DNA of 64,000 bases. It comes from Aurantiochytrium sp. KH105 (taxonomy: Eukaryota; Sar; Bigyra; Thraustochytrida; Thraustochytriidae). The position numbers and the translations under genes were made by a program. Shown here piece by piece: positions 9,856-19,634 of the stretch; positions within the stretch are counted from its first letter, which is position 1, and each line of letters starts with the position of its first letter. The stretch spans positions 372,001-436,000 of the forward strand of contig BGKB01000040.1 of assembly GCA_003116975.1 (NCBI GenBank). Reading direction: 5' to 3'. The notes under the pieces were generated by a model, which did not search any database, had not been told where the DNA came from, and saw only the letters and a program-made list of their open reading frames with translations.

Positions 9856-11985
9856 TCAAGACACACGCTGCGCGCGGCGACGCGTCGTCGACCGTGCTGG
9901 TACGTTTACCTCGCCATCGATGGTGGCTCCACTTACGCTAGACCCATTCGCATCGCTCGTGTTACTGCTTGGGACGGGACTTTCGCCATTGTGAGCTTCC
10001 AGTTCGTCCGCAAGGTCAGCCTTGCTGCCGCTGCGCTGGCGTCGTGGGCGTTTGCGTGGAGGCAGCACGTCAGCTTTGCTTTGAGAGCTCCCCGACGATG
10101 CGCCCTGAGCACTATTTTTCTCGAGGCTAGCCGCAAGAAGCTCTTTCGCGTTACCGTTGCCATTCGCGAGCGCCAGGGCGTGAGCCAGTTGTATGCGTGT
10201 TTCATCAAGCTGAGCCTTGAGACGTGCTTGGACTTTGTGTTCCTCATCGACAGTCTTTTCGCGCGTGCGAAGATTTGCAAGCGTCTGCTTAAGCGTGCGT
10301 TGCAAATGTATGGCTTCAGTTCGAAGCCTGGTCATCTCGACGCGGTCAGCTTCCCAAGCATCCATGGTTACGCGAGGAATACCTGCGCCGGAGGGCGCCC
10401 AAGGTGTAGTGTCAACGCTGCCCCAGGAAATTGGAATTGTCTCGAGGTCTTCGTCCCGCGTTCGTTGTCGCAGATCGAGATCCGCGGCCTCAAACTCTTG
10501 CTCCTGAGCAAAGTCTCGAATCGCTGGCGTAGCAAGCAAATTGCGGCTACGATATAAGCGCGTGAGCGCTACTGGATCCATTGGGGTCGCCGCAGGCAGC
10601 GCAAAGCTCGGATCATTACTCAGCGGGCTCAGATGAAGGGGCACCCCGCGCGGCGGACCATAAGCGGGTCGAGTATACATGACGGGGCGATGATTCACGG
10701 GAACTGGCTCGCTCTGCTCAGTGAGGAGAGCCTCTAGGGAATCGCGAAGACAAGTATCGCGCTGCTCTAGGTGATCGAGACTCGAGCGCGTGAGCGAGGT
10801 TGCCTGCATGAAGACTGTGGCCCCCCAGTCCAATTTGACAATGAGAAAACCATCTGGGCGAAGCGCATGCAAGATACCTGGTCCGAATGGTGTGTTCACG
10901 CATCGCAAGTCTTCTATCTTTTGCACGGTGGTGAGGTTTCCGGCGTCCGAATTCGCATCGGGGCCGCCCGCATGGCCATCGTTGGTCTCTTCATCAAGGT
11001 CCATGGCGTTTGACTTGGAGCGTTGGCGCGAGCGAGAGCGCGGCGAGGTCTTCGTGGTGCCCGAAGAAGAGGCGTCGAGCTCGCGCTGCGCAAGCTCAGC
11101 GCGTTCCTTGTAGTACATGGCATGCTGCAGTACAGCATCGAGAAGCGGTCCCGTTTGGCGAATGCCCGCGTCCAAGGCGAGCACGCTCGAGAGTCGCTCC
11201 GCGTAAACCTTGTGCAAGGTGTCGAGGACGTCTTGCTGCTGCTCGCGCTTTTTGACTAGCATGGCCATCTTTTGCACAAAGGCGTTGCGAGATGACAGAT
11301 ACGTCTGCTCGTTTACAAAGTCGAGATAATCGTGCAACTCTTGCCATTCCTTCATCTTTTTGAATGGATAGTAAAAGTTTGTCGAGCCCATTCGCTTTGT
11401 CTGCGTGAACGCTCTTCGCACATCTGCAAGAGGCCGTGAGCGGCGCTTGGTGCTTCCTTTTTTGGTCGCTCCAGAGCCTTTCTGCGCTCCCTTCCCACTC
11501 GTTGCGCGCGAGGTCTTTGACGTCGAGCTTGCGCCGTTGGCGCTGGCAGCATTGCCAGCTTCGCTGCCGTCTTCGTTGTCGCCTTCGTCGACATCGAGAT
11601 CGTCATCGGGAAATATCCCAGAGCGCGCATTCATTTCCGCAGACGTTGAGCCTCGGGTGGAGCTCTGGGCAACAAAGGTTGCCCACGATTCCTCGCCGTC
11701 GCAGCGCACGGACATGTCCTCAAGGATGTCGGGTTCCACGGTGCGAGCGATGAGCTTAAGATCCTTTTTGACCTGCGACTTGCTGAGACCTCGCATGTCG
11801 CCCTTTTCAGGGAGCGTGGGGATGGACCATCCTTTGCCAAAGGTGAGGACCGGGTCGAGTTCGCGTTTCTTGGACGTCACCGACTTGCCATCCTTGTTAC
11901 GTCTGCGCAGGCCGTACTCGGGCGTCTCCTCGTCGTCCTCGTCGTCGCTGCTGCGAGGCGGGTCTGCCTTTGCACCGTCCTGCAT
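9856..11985 (-). CDS. Unknown, probably nuclear, coiled-coil protein
   Basis: 709 residues, family not recognised. The start is the ATG at 11985; the frame stays open about 720 bp upstream but through low-complexity DNA without protein character. Features in order: acidic N-terminus (SSDDEDDEE); a conserved-looking block at about 45-110 (LTFGKGWSIPTLPEKGDMRG, then VEPDILEDMS); an acidic and Ser-rich linker; a basic helical block at about 180-260 (MGSTNFYYPFKKMKEWQELH, then YLSSRNAFVQKMAMLVKKRE); a small beta-rich module at about 330-370 (VNTPFGPGILHALRPDGFLIV); a C-terminal coiled coil at about 560-640; and a basic NLS-like PPRKRPRRQR. Composition suggests a chromatin or transcription cofactor, but this is only inference. 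Confidence 0.75.
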   Translation of the reverse strand: MQDGAKADPPRSSDDEDDEETPEYGLRRRNKDGKSVTSKKRELDPVLTFGKGWSIPTLPEKGDMRGLSKSQVKKDLKLIARTVEPDILEDMSVRCDGEESWATFVAQSSTRGSTSAEMNARSGIFPDDDLDVDEGDNEDGSEAGNAASANGASSTSKTSRATSGKGAQKGSGATKKGSTKRRSRPLADVRRAFTQTKRMGSTNFYYPFKKMKEWQELHDYLDFVNEQTYLSSRNAFVQKMAMLVKKREQQQDVLDTLHKVYAERLSSVLALDAGIRQTGPLLDAVLQHAMYYKERAELAQRELDASSSGTTKTSPRSRSRQRSKSNAMDLDEETNDGHAGGPDANSDAGNLTTVQKIEDLRCVNTPFGPGILHALRPDGFLIVKLDWGATVFMQATSLTRSSLDHLEQRDTCLRDSLEALLTEQSEPVPVNHRPVMYTRPAYGPPRGVPLHLSPLSNDPSFALPAATPMDPVALTRLYRSRNLLATPAIRDFAQEQEFEAADLDLRQRTRDEDLETIPISWGSVDTTPWAPSGAGIPRVTMDAWEADRVEMTRLRTEAIHLQRTLKQTLANLRTREKTVDEEHKVQARLKAQLDETRIQLAHALALANGNGNAKELLAASLEKNSAQGASSGSSQSKADVLPPRKRPRRQRSGSKADLADELEAHNGESPVPSSNTSDANGSSVSGATIDGEVNVPARSTTRRRAQRVS

Positions 11986-13433
11986 CCTGGCGTCTCGGCC
12001 ACGGAGAACGAGGGCCAAGGTCTTGCCCTCCTGCCTCGCGATATATTTTCTCGCTCTTGCACGCGTCCTACCCCAGGCAGACCGCCTCGCCGCCGTTTGC
12101 CGGAACGACGCAGCTCGGGAGAGCAAGCGCGACGCCTCCCAGGCTGCTGCGCTGCCACGCTGCGTCTGCCCTCGGCGCCTCGCGCGGGCGGGCGGCCAGG
12201 GCTCCTGGGCGCTCGCTGCCGCTCGCAACGGCGTCGCTCGGGGTCTGTCTGTCTGTCTCAGTCTGTCTGTCTGTCTCTCTGTATATCTGTCTCTCTGTGT
12301 CTCTGTCTCTGTCTGTGTCTCTGTCTCTGTCTCTGTGTGTCTCTGTCTGTCTGCCTGTCTGTCAGAGAGACTCGGGCACAGGCAGACCAGACGGCCGCCC
12401 CCCTCGCCGCGCGTGCAGAGCTCGAGCTCGGGCTCGCGGGCTCGGGCGCGAGGACCGGCGTCCGGGGCCCGGCACGGCGGCGCGCGCGGCGACCGGCGCC
12501 GGAGCCAGCCCTGGCCTCGCGTCGCGTCGCGGCGCGGCGCGGCCTGCGTCGTCTCGCGCGGCGTCGGATGAAGGTCTGAGTTCAAGGAATGTATGAAGGA
12601 ATGCGAGGAAGGAAGGGAATGCAAGGAATGAACCTTGGTGGGCAAAATCAAGATGAGCCTAACGTTGAGAGTGCCCCCTCTGCGAAACCCAAATTTGGGT
12701 AGATACACGACTTGGGCTCTTTGGAGTAGGGCAGATTGCGTGTCTAGGTGCTAGGATTTCCCGAGGCTTTTGGCGAGAGATCCGCGTCGAGGGCTTGCTG
12801 CTGCTGCTTGCGTGCGTGCTTGCTGGGTGAAGGGTTGCGAATGGTGCAGAGCCCCAGCAGCACGTAACGCTTCTCTCACTTGTGTAAAATTCGTTGCCAC
12901 ACGAGAAGTCAAGTCGTCAAGTCGAAAGAAAAGTAATTTTCCAAGAGTTCGCCGTTGAGGATAGTCTCGACTTTACGTATCTTTCCAGTTGGGAAGTGAT
13001 TTCCCTTCGCTAAGGCTGGTGCGAAAAGGGAAGGAGAAGTCCAGGGCCATGAGTTAAGTTCAAAATTTTATGCGCTAATTTAATCTTTGAGAGATTTGTG
13101 TGCCGTGAAGAGAAGAAACGATGATCTCATTCAAATCCTGTGCATCTGCGGGAAAACAAGCAAATCTTTGTCCGGTGAAACGCCGGCGCGGTTGTAACTG
13201 TCATAACGACTTGAAAGACGTTTCACAGTGAAGCGCCTCAACTGGCTTACTCCTCATCAACATAGGCCTACTACTACCCTCGCGAAGTTTCACTTTCAAC
13301 GAAGTCGCCCGAGCAGCGGGGTGGGCCCTGACACGGGAGGCGGGACAAAGAGGGAGGGGAGGGGCGCAGCGCTGTCAGCGAGCGCGCCAGTGCTCCCCAC
13401 CTCGAGCAGGTTCTTGGGTAGCCTACGCAAAGA
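11986..13433. other. Intergenic, 1.45 kb divergent region
   Basis: Between the nuclear unknown (-) and the FG-GAP-like gene (+). The left part is very GC-rich and holds a 120-bp polypyrimidine microsatellite; the right part (12600-13430) is AT-richer with a GGAATG/GAAGGAATG repeat at about 12585-12630 and the motif CCTACTACTA at 13267. No gene or RNA recognised. Confidence 0.5.
12244..12363 (+). repeat. Imperfect CTGT/CTCTGT polypyrimidine microsatellite
   Basis: About 120 bp built from CTGTCTGT, CTCTGTCTCT and CTGTGTCT variants, almost purely pyrimidine plus G on the plus strand (CA/GA-rich on the minus strand). It sits about 260 bp upstream of the nuclear unknown's start and could form non-B DNA. 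Confidence 0.9.
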
Positions 13434-13928
13434 ATGACTCCAGACGTGCGAACTCTAACGTGCATGGGCCTTCCCTCTGCACAACGTTGTGGACGCGGCC
13501 GCGAGCGCGAGCGCGAGCACAAGCACAAGCGCAAGCACGCAGGGCTTGCGCTACTGTTTGTTGTTGTCATCCTAGCTACGCTTGGCATACATGTTGTGGC
13601 ACAAGATGCTGCACCCAATGAGGACGCACGCTGCGAGGCCGAAATTGGGGATCGTGCGAGTTCTCTTCAGCAGGACGCTGTGACGCAAGACAATGATGTC
13701 AATGATGTCAAGTACACCCCTCTTGATCGAAAAGATGACACAAATGCGGACGCAAATGTCTTGGATTCGGGAATGGCCGTTCTCGAGGACGACGTCACCA
13801 CGGATCCAGACATGTCAGAGCTGGAGCTTGAAGACATTCCGGACGACGCCTTGCAAGAGTCGGCTGAGGAAGAGGTTGTGCATGTAAACCGCCACAATCA
13901 AGCCTCAGAAGCGAGCGATACACAAGGG

Positions 13929-13959
<31 letters not shown>

Positions 13960-15902
13960 CTTCTCCAGAGGTCCTTCACATGATTCTCGAGGCCCTCACG
14001 CTTGAGCTTGCCGAGACTCGCGCAGTCATTGCGGCGCACGAGCGACGTCTGCTTGCGCTCGAGGCCGCACGCAATGCGCTGCATGAACACGAAGGTGCTC
14101 ATCTCAGTGCCACGCAAATGGCAGACTTGCTCAACAAGATTGAGCCCGTTGGCACGACAGTCCACGTGAATCGAGGAAGCCAAGGTCAGAAGTTCACGTT
14201 TGCAGACTCTGGCTCAGCAAGCTCAACGCCTGCGACCCCGTTGGCCGAAGGAGAGGCACACGAGTTCTTTGAATCCTATTTTATGGAGCGCCTCAAGATT
14301 CCGACACCTCGAGCTCTCTCCACAGAAATCTTGGTGATTACCGCCAAGGGTGCCAAAACAAAAGTATTGACAAATGCGGGGTATCAAGGCCGCGTCTTCC
14401 TCTTGTTGACACTCGATGACGCAGGGGTATTGTCCGCCATCGACACGGCCACTGGCGATGTCGTCTTCAAGGAGCGCCTTCCCAAGCCGGAGGGGAGCGA
14501 CAGGCCCTTCCGTGTATTGGCGATTCCAGGGCCACAGCCCTTCGTCTACCTTGTACACGAAGACGGGCATGCCGTCGCGTTTAATGTGAGTGTGAGCTGT
14601 CAAATGCAGCGCATCGCGGGCTCGCAAAAAGTGTCACCGGCACAGACATCAAGCACGGGTCTCGGCATTGCTTTCGAGCTAAAGGAGACATTCCACCTGT
14701 GCGCCGGGAGCGAGAATCATCCGTCAGGGTGCGATGGACTCGCGTTTGCTGGCATCTATGGCTCGCGTAAGACACCTGTGCTTGTCGTCGGTGGATCAAA
14801 CGGTCTTGCGCGAAGCTACAAGCGCGACGGTACGCTTGGCGGAGAACTGCTACACGATGGCGCAAATGCTTTTCAGATTGCGACTTCAAATGGCAACCAA
14901 TTAGCTCTTTCCGACGGCGAACATCTGACGCTTGCAAATACAATGACGTTAATCCCCTCGCGCAAAGTGTGCGAGGGAGTTCGTGGCGCTACCATTGTAG
15001 ATCTGGCGTATGATACGCTTTCTCCAGTCCTCTTGTACGCAGGCACAGCGGAGGGCGAGGTGCTCGTGTACAATACGCGCATGCGCCCACGCGAGGGCGA
15101 CAAGACTTCGACGGGAGCTACATGCAAGCTGACTGCAAAGATTCCAGTCTTCCAGCACGCTGTGGCCTTTGCGCAGTCTCAAGGTGGAAAAGTGAAGCCC
15201 CCAGATCGGGGCCCAGTTCGTATCGCCACCGTTACCGGCTACCTGCTCGCACGTGTGGGCGATGTGCTATGCGTTTTCAATGCGACGCACACGCTGCGCC
15301 GCCCAGCAAAGTTTCTCCTCGCGCATACACTCGTGGAATCAGGAGACGCGAAAGCGGGGCTTTCTGAGACGTTGTCAGCTGCAATGACGGGGCTCACGGC
15401 AATGAGTCAGACGGATGCCCCGCGCGAGACGCAGTACTTGGTCTTTGCGGGCGTCTCTGGCCCCGAAGCGAGCATGCAGGTGTTTGAGAGCATGCTGCCG
15501 TACGAGGAACCTTCCAAGGACTTTGGCTGGGTACGCGGGCCTCTCATTGTCGGCACTGTCGTCGCAGTCTTCTTTTTTCAGTTTTCTCGCGCCAAGAAGG
15601 ATTCACGCTCGCGTTCAACATTTCCAGGAAACTTTCCTGGAATGATGGGCGGCCCTGGCGGTGGCGATTTCGGCGATCTCGATGCTGATCTTCGTAAATT
15701 TATGTCGCGTCCTGGAGGTGGTGGAATCGGTGGTCGGCCAGGAACTTTGGGTCAAGCTGGTGGTCGTGGTAACTTTGGCTCTCGGGCCACAGGTGGCGGC
15801 AGCTGGGGTGATGGTTTCGATGGTAGCTTTGAATCCGGAGGTCGTCTCGGTGGTGGCGGCGGCGGTGGTGGTGCCTTTGGCCGAGAGTTCGGCGACGAGT
15901 AA
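13434..15902 (+). CDS. FG-GAP/beta-propeller-like single-pass membrane protein
   Basis: 822-residue type I-like membrane protein. A hydrophobic segment at about 37-57 (LALLFVVVILATLGIHVVA) acts as signal peptide or anchor after a basic Arg/Lys stretch. An acidic, Ser-rich region (60-200) with an 11-Ser run and a short coiled coil precedes a beta-rich luminal domain (about 270-680) with repeated strand patterns such as VLVVGGSNGLARSYKRDG and LLYAGTAEGEVLVYN, typical of PQQ/FG-GAP propellers. One C-terminal membrane helix (GPLIVGTVVAVFFFQFS, about 705-721) follows, then a Gly-rich cytosolic tail. The architecture resembles plant and protist FG-GAP ER/Golgi membrane proteins; function unknown. 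A second ATG at 13464 is an alternative start. AATAAA lies 98 bp after the stop. Confidence 0.75.
13931..13963 (+). repeat. TTC trinucleotide run in coding sequence
   Basis: Eleven TTC units; read in the gene's frame they give a poly-Ser tract (TCT codons) in the luminal region of the FG-GAP-like protein. In frame, so length polymorphism is tolerable. Confidence 0.9.
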
Positions 15903-15999
15903 GCTGGTGGCAGTTTGCACACTTGGGTTCAAGGTCTGTGGTATGGGAATGGAATTTTGTGCGCACCATGTGTATTCCACGTGTCTGAACACACAGAAA

Positions 16000-16005
16000 A
16001 ATAAA
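16000..16005 (+). terminator. Possible polyadenylation signal AATAAA
   Basis: AATAAA within an A-rich run 98 bp downstream of the FG-GAP-like stop codon, before the convergent aldehyde dehydrogenase stop. Role inferred from motif and position. Confidence 0.35.
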
Positions 16006-16151
16006 AAATGGTTCGGGTCACCCAGAGTATAGGTCAAGTATTCGTGTGTGCAAGTAGCATATCATTCTTTTTGGCTTTCAGTTGGCTTGCGGCAGCGAAA
16101 AAGGGAGGAGCTAAGGGTCAGACGAATGGAGCTAGGCGATGCGACAACGAA

Positions 16152-17669
16152 TCAGCAGTACCAGCCGAGAGGGGCGTCAGACTTGTACTGCACCACCTGC
16201 TTTGGCTCAAGGTAGTTGGAGAGGCCGTACTCGCCGAGGTCCCGGCCAACGCCACTAAGCTTGCGGCCGCCCCAGGGCAACTGGCAAAAGCAAGGCTGCG
16301 AGCAATTGTTCCAGACAATGCCCGCCTTGAGCCCGCGCGTAGCACGGTCAAGCTTGGCCTCATCTGAAGAAAAGACTGCACCGGCAAGACCATACTTGGA
16401 GTCATTGGCGAGCTCGATTGCCTCTTCTTCAGACGCAAAGGTCTGCACCACAAGCACCGGGCCAAAGATCTCGTCAGTCCATGCCACATTGGATCTGTCC
16501 CCGGACGCGAGGCGAAGAATGGTGGGGGGAATGAAGAAGCCTTTTCCCGACGCAGGCTTTTCACCGAAAATACGTTCCGCGCCTTCGGCCACGGCGCGGT
16601 CAACAAGACCAAGGACGTGAACTTGCTGCTTGCGGGAAATGACGGGGCCGAGCTTGGTCTCCTTGTCCATGGGATCCCCCATGCGAATTTTCTCGCCAAT
16701 GGCCTTGAGCTTGGCGATAAAGTCGTCTGCGATGGATTCGTCGATGAGCAGACGCGTCGTGGAACTGCAAATTTGGCCATTGGTCCACCACGAGCCAAAG
16801 CACACCCACTCAGCAGCCTTGTCCAGCGCTGCGTCGGCGTGAACAATGGCGGCACTGTGGCCACCAAGTTCGAGACCCATCTTTTTCAGACGTCTGGCGG
16901 CCTCGCTGCCCGCACTGGCGCCAGCGGCAGGGGAGCCCGTGAGAGAGAGCACGTCAATTTGCGGCGAAGCAACCATGGGAGCGCCCGTGGGCCCACTACC
17001 TGTGACAATGTTGACAACGCCAGGAGGAAGACCAACCTTTTGCAAGGTGCGTCCGAGCGCCAGGACAGTGAGCGGCGTGTACTCGCTGGGCTTGACAACA
17101 CAAGTGCAGCCCGCAGCGATTGCGGGGCATACTTTCCAGCAAAAGAGAAGCAGCGGGTAGTTAAAGGCCAGCACGAGGCCCGCCACGCCCGCGGACTCTT
17201 GGCGAATCGTGCAGGCGTAGTCTGCATCGCCGACATCCACAGTTTTGCACCCTCTGTCGCCGTCGAGCTCTTCTGCGAGAGAGGCATAGTAGTTGAAGCA
17301 TGCGGCGCAATCGTCGAGGTCCCACTCGGCTTCGGGAAAGGGTTTACCATTGTTGAGGGTCTCGAGCTCACTGAGTTCGGCCTTGCGTTCGACCAGGTCC
17401 TTTGCGATCGCGCGCATGTACTCGGCCCTTTTCGCGCCGCCAAGATTGGCCCAGGCGGCCTGCGCCTTTTGCGCCGCAGCCGCGGCCGCCTCGACGTCCT
17501 CGGCGCTCGCTTCAGGCGCCTTGGCGAGAACCTTTTCCGAAAAAGGGTTGATCACCTCACGGTACGTCAGGCTCGCGGCCTCTACGAAGTCTCCGTTGAT
17601 GAAGAGCTTGAGGGCGCCGGAGGCGGCGACCATGTCGGCGTCCACGCCCTTGAGTTGCTGTGCGCTCAT
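16152..17669 (-). CDS. Betaine aldehyde dehydrogenase (ALDH9/10 type)
   Basis: 505-residue NAD(P)+-dependent aldehyde dehydrogenase, probably oxidising betaine aldehyde (or aminoaldehydes) to glycine betaine, an osmoprotectant useful in seawater. The catalytic set is present: Asn170 in LAFNYPLLL, Glu267 in LELGGHSAAIV, Cys301 in WTNGQICSSTTRLLI. WTNGQICS and the end segments WGGRKLSGVGRDLGEYGLSN, then QYKSDAPLGWY, are hallmarks of plant-type betaine aldehyde dehydrogenases. Family-typical residues differ in the fingerprint (GGHSAA instead of GGKSP). The ATG at 17669 gives the normal length; upstream in-frame sequence is basic and unsupported. Divergent from RPL12. Enzyme class is firm; the exact aldehyde is inferred. 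Confidence 0.88.
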   Translation of the reverse strand: MSAQQLKGVDADMVAASGALKLFINGDFVEAASLTYREVINPFSEKVLAKAPEASAEDVEAAAAAAQKAQAAWANLGGAKRAEYMRAIAKDLVERKAELSELETLNNGKPFPEAEWDLDDCAACFNYYASLAEELDGDRGCKTVDVGDADYACTIRQESAGVAGLVLAFNYPLLLFCWKVCPAIAAGCTCVVKPSEYTPLTVLALGRTLQKVGLPPGVVNIVTGSGPTGAPMVASPQIDVLSLTGSPAAGASAGSEAARRLKKMGLELGGHSAAIVHADAALDKAAEWVCFGSWWTNGQICSSTTRLLIDESIADDFIAKLKAIGEKIRMGDPMDKETKLGPVISRKQQVHVLGLVDRAVAEGAERIFGEKPASGKGFFIPPTILRLASGDRSNVAWTDEIFGPVLVVQTFASEEEAIELANDSKYGLAGAVFSSDEAKLDRATRGLKAGIVWNNCSQPCFCQLPWGGRKLSGVGRDLGEYGLSNYLEPKQVVQYKSDAPLGWYC

Positions 17670-18300
17670 GGCGCTTGCTTTGCGTCTCTTTTCTTTCCCT
17701 CTCGCTCTCTTCCGGGCAAGCGGCGGTCGCTGTCGGCAGAGGTGCTGGACGTGTTCGGATTTTGCGCGTGCTCGGACTCGCAGCCCCCTCAAGTTCTTCT
17801 TCGTCCTCTTCCTTATTGACATCGCGGACAAGATCTTTTCTCCACCTGCCCAGCTGCAGACTGTGACAGTGTGAGCATTGGCACGTGCCATCAAATCAGT
17901 AGGAGAGGCGAGTCCCGGTCCCGCGGTCCCACGGAACTGTACCGGCGCAGCCCCTGTTTCCCACGTGGATTCCCGTGTTCGCAGCGAGGTTTAGGCCATT
18001 TGCGGACCTCCGATTCCCCACTTACGCGGTGGCGCCATTCCCGACTTGCGGACGCGGGCCCAGCCCAGGGTTCGCCGGACCTCGGCGCAGGCAGGCGCCG
18101 AAGTATCCGTGGTGAATGGCACGAGCGGCGCGTTCGCGCGCGTTCCCCCAGGGGAGAAGGGGGGCGCCCCTGCTTGGCGCTAGAAAAGCGGAATTGATGG
18201 GCGGCGCAAGCAGAGTGGCAGCGAGAGGTTGGCAGTCAGGCATCCATCGCGCCCCAGGAGCAGCAGCAACAGCAGCGACGCTCGCGGAGACGTAGAGACC
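17670..18300. promoter_or_regulatory. Divergent promoter region ALDH / RPL12
   Basis: 631 bp between the two start codons, GC-rich, with a CAGCAGCAACAGCAGCGACG stretch in the RPL12 leader (about 18261-18280). No TATA box recognised. Expected to contain the strong RPL12 promoter; assignment is positional. Confidence 0.4.
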
Positions 18301-19059
18301 ATGGGCCCTCCCCCCGCCGTAAGTGCCGCCGCGGCCGCACCCGTGGACGCCGCGCGCCTCGCCGCGACGAGGCGCGCGGGATGGAGATGAGAGATGATGA
18401 GCACGGACCAGACGGATGGAATGTCTCGAGGCCTTTTCCGTGCCTGCGCGAGAGACCCGCACCAGGCGCGGTGCTTCTTGGCGTGCAGAGGACGCGCGGG
18501 AGCAGAGGAGATTGAGGGAAAGAGACAGAGAGACTGACGCGACGATTGCACACGCTTTGCGGACGATTTGGATGCACAGGACGATGTTAAAATTGTGACG
18601 ATGCGCGCCATTGGTGGCGAGGTCGGCGCGGCCTCAGCATTGGCCCCCAAGGTCGGCCCCCTCGGCCTCTCCCCCAAGAAGGTTGGTGAGGATATCAAGG
18701 CCGCCACCCTCGACTGGAAGGGCCTCAAGGTCACGGTCAAGCTCGTGATCCAGAACCGCCAGGCCAAGGTGGAGCTCGTGCCAAGTGCCTCCTCGATGGT
18801 CATTAAGGCCCTCAAGGAGCCCGTGCGCGACCGCAAGAACGGCCCCAAGAACGTGGCCCACAACGGCAACGTCGACCTGGATGAGATTATTGAAATTGCC
18901 CGCGTCATGCGACCGCGCTCCATGGCCCGCAAGCTCGCTGGCACCGTCAAGGAGATCCTCGGCACCGCCCACTCCGTTGGCTGCACCGTCAACGGCGAGC
19001 ACCCCACCGACATCATGGCAAAGATCGACGAGGGTGAGCTTGAGATTCCGGAAAAGTAA
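18301..19059 (+). CDS. RPL12: 60S ribosomal protein L12 (uL11), one intron
   Basis: Component of the large-subunit stalk base that binds rRNA and helps recruit GTPase translation factors. Exon 1 is 18301-18318 (MGPPPA, with an excellent Kozak context GAGACCATGG), intron 18319-18579 (261 nt, GTAAGT..GCACAG), exon 2 18580-19059. The spliced product is 165 residues, the length usual for the family; without the intron there is no ATG and the N-terminus is lost. [51 protein letters not shown] and [12 protein letters not shown] are near-universal eukaryotic L12 blocks. An early intron in the leader of a ribosomal protein gene is common and often boosts expression. Codon use is strongly biased to C-ending codons, as expected of a highly expressed gene. 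Confidence 0.95.
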
Positions 19060-19634
19060 ATTGTGCTAATCGCGTTCGTAGACACTTGATTTATCATTGG
19101 CGTACCTCTTGTCTCCGATCTCTTTTAGAAGCGGGGATCGGGTCGGGGTCACGTTTCTTGTTTTCCTCGGGACTCTCGAGTCTTGGCGTCCTTTCCATTG
19201 AGACCGCTACGTTGCTTTTTCCGAAGCGTTTGCAAGCTTTTTGGGGGACTACGTGGCGGCAAAAGGATGCTCACGCAGGTCCAAGCTTGAGGTTTCCATT
19301 TAGGAACTTGCCAAGACAAGCGGTCGACCTCTTCCTTTTCAGTGCTCTTTGTTCTTGGACACAAGGACGAGCATGAGAGGTGTATGGCCTGCATCCTGTT
19401 GATGAAGACAGAAACGCTGGTATACCTAGGTATAAGTCTAAGTTTTCATTTTCCAGCTTGCCCAACATCATCTTTTCGATTCGAAGGGTTCCAACAGTAC
19501 CTTTTTATAAAAATGTCATGGGGCGGCACTTGTTGATTGAAATATGCGTACGAATACGCATTGATGGTGGAACGACACAACTGCATTAGCACTTTACGGA
19601 TTGCGAACAGTTGCATGAATTTTTAACTTGATTG
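19060..19634. other. Convergent intergenic region
   Basis: 575 bp between the RPL12 stop and the exchanger stop. AT-richer than genes; no conserved ORF, RNA gene or repeat recognised. Confidence 0.45.

Noticed and set aside
18180..19097. 305-codon frame antisense to RPL12
   Set aside because: Opposite a certain ribosomal protein gene with intron and strong codon bias; no independent motifs.
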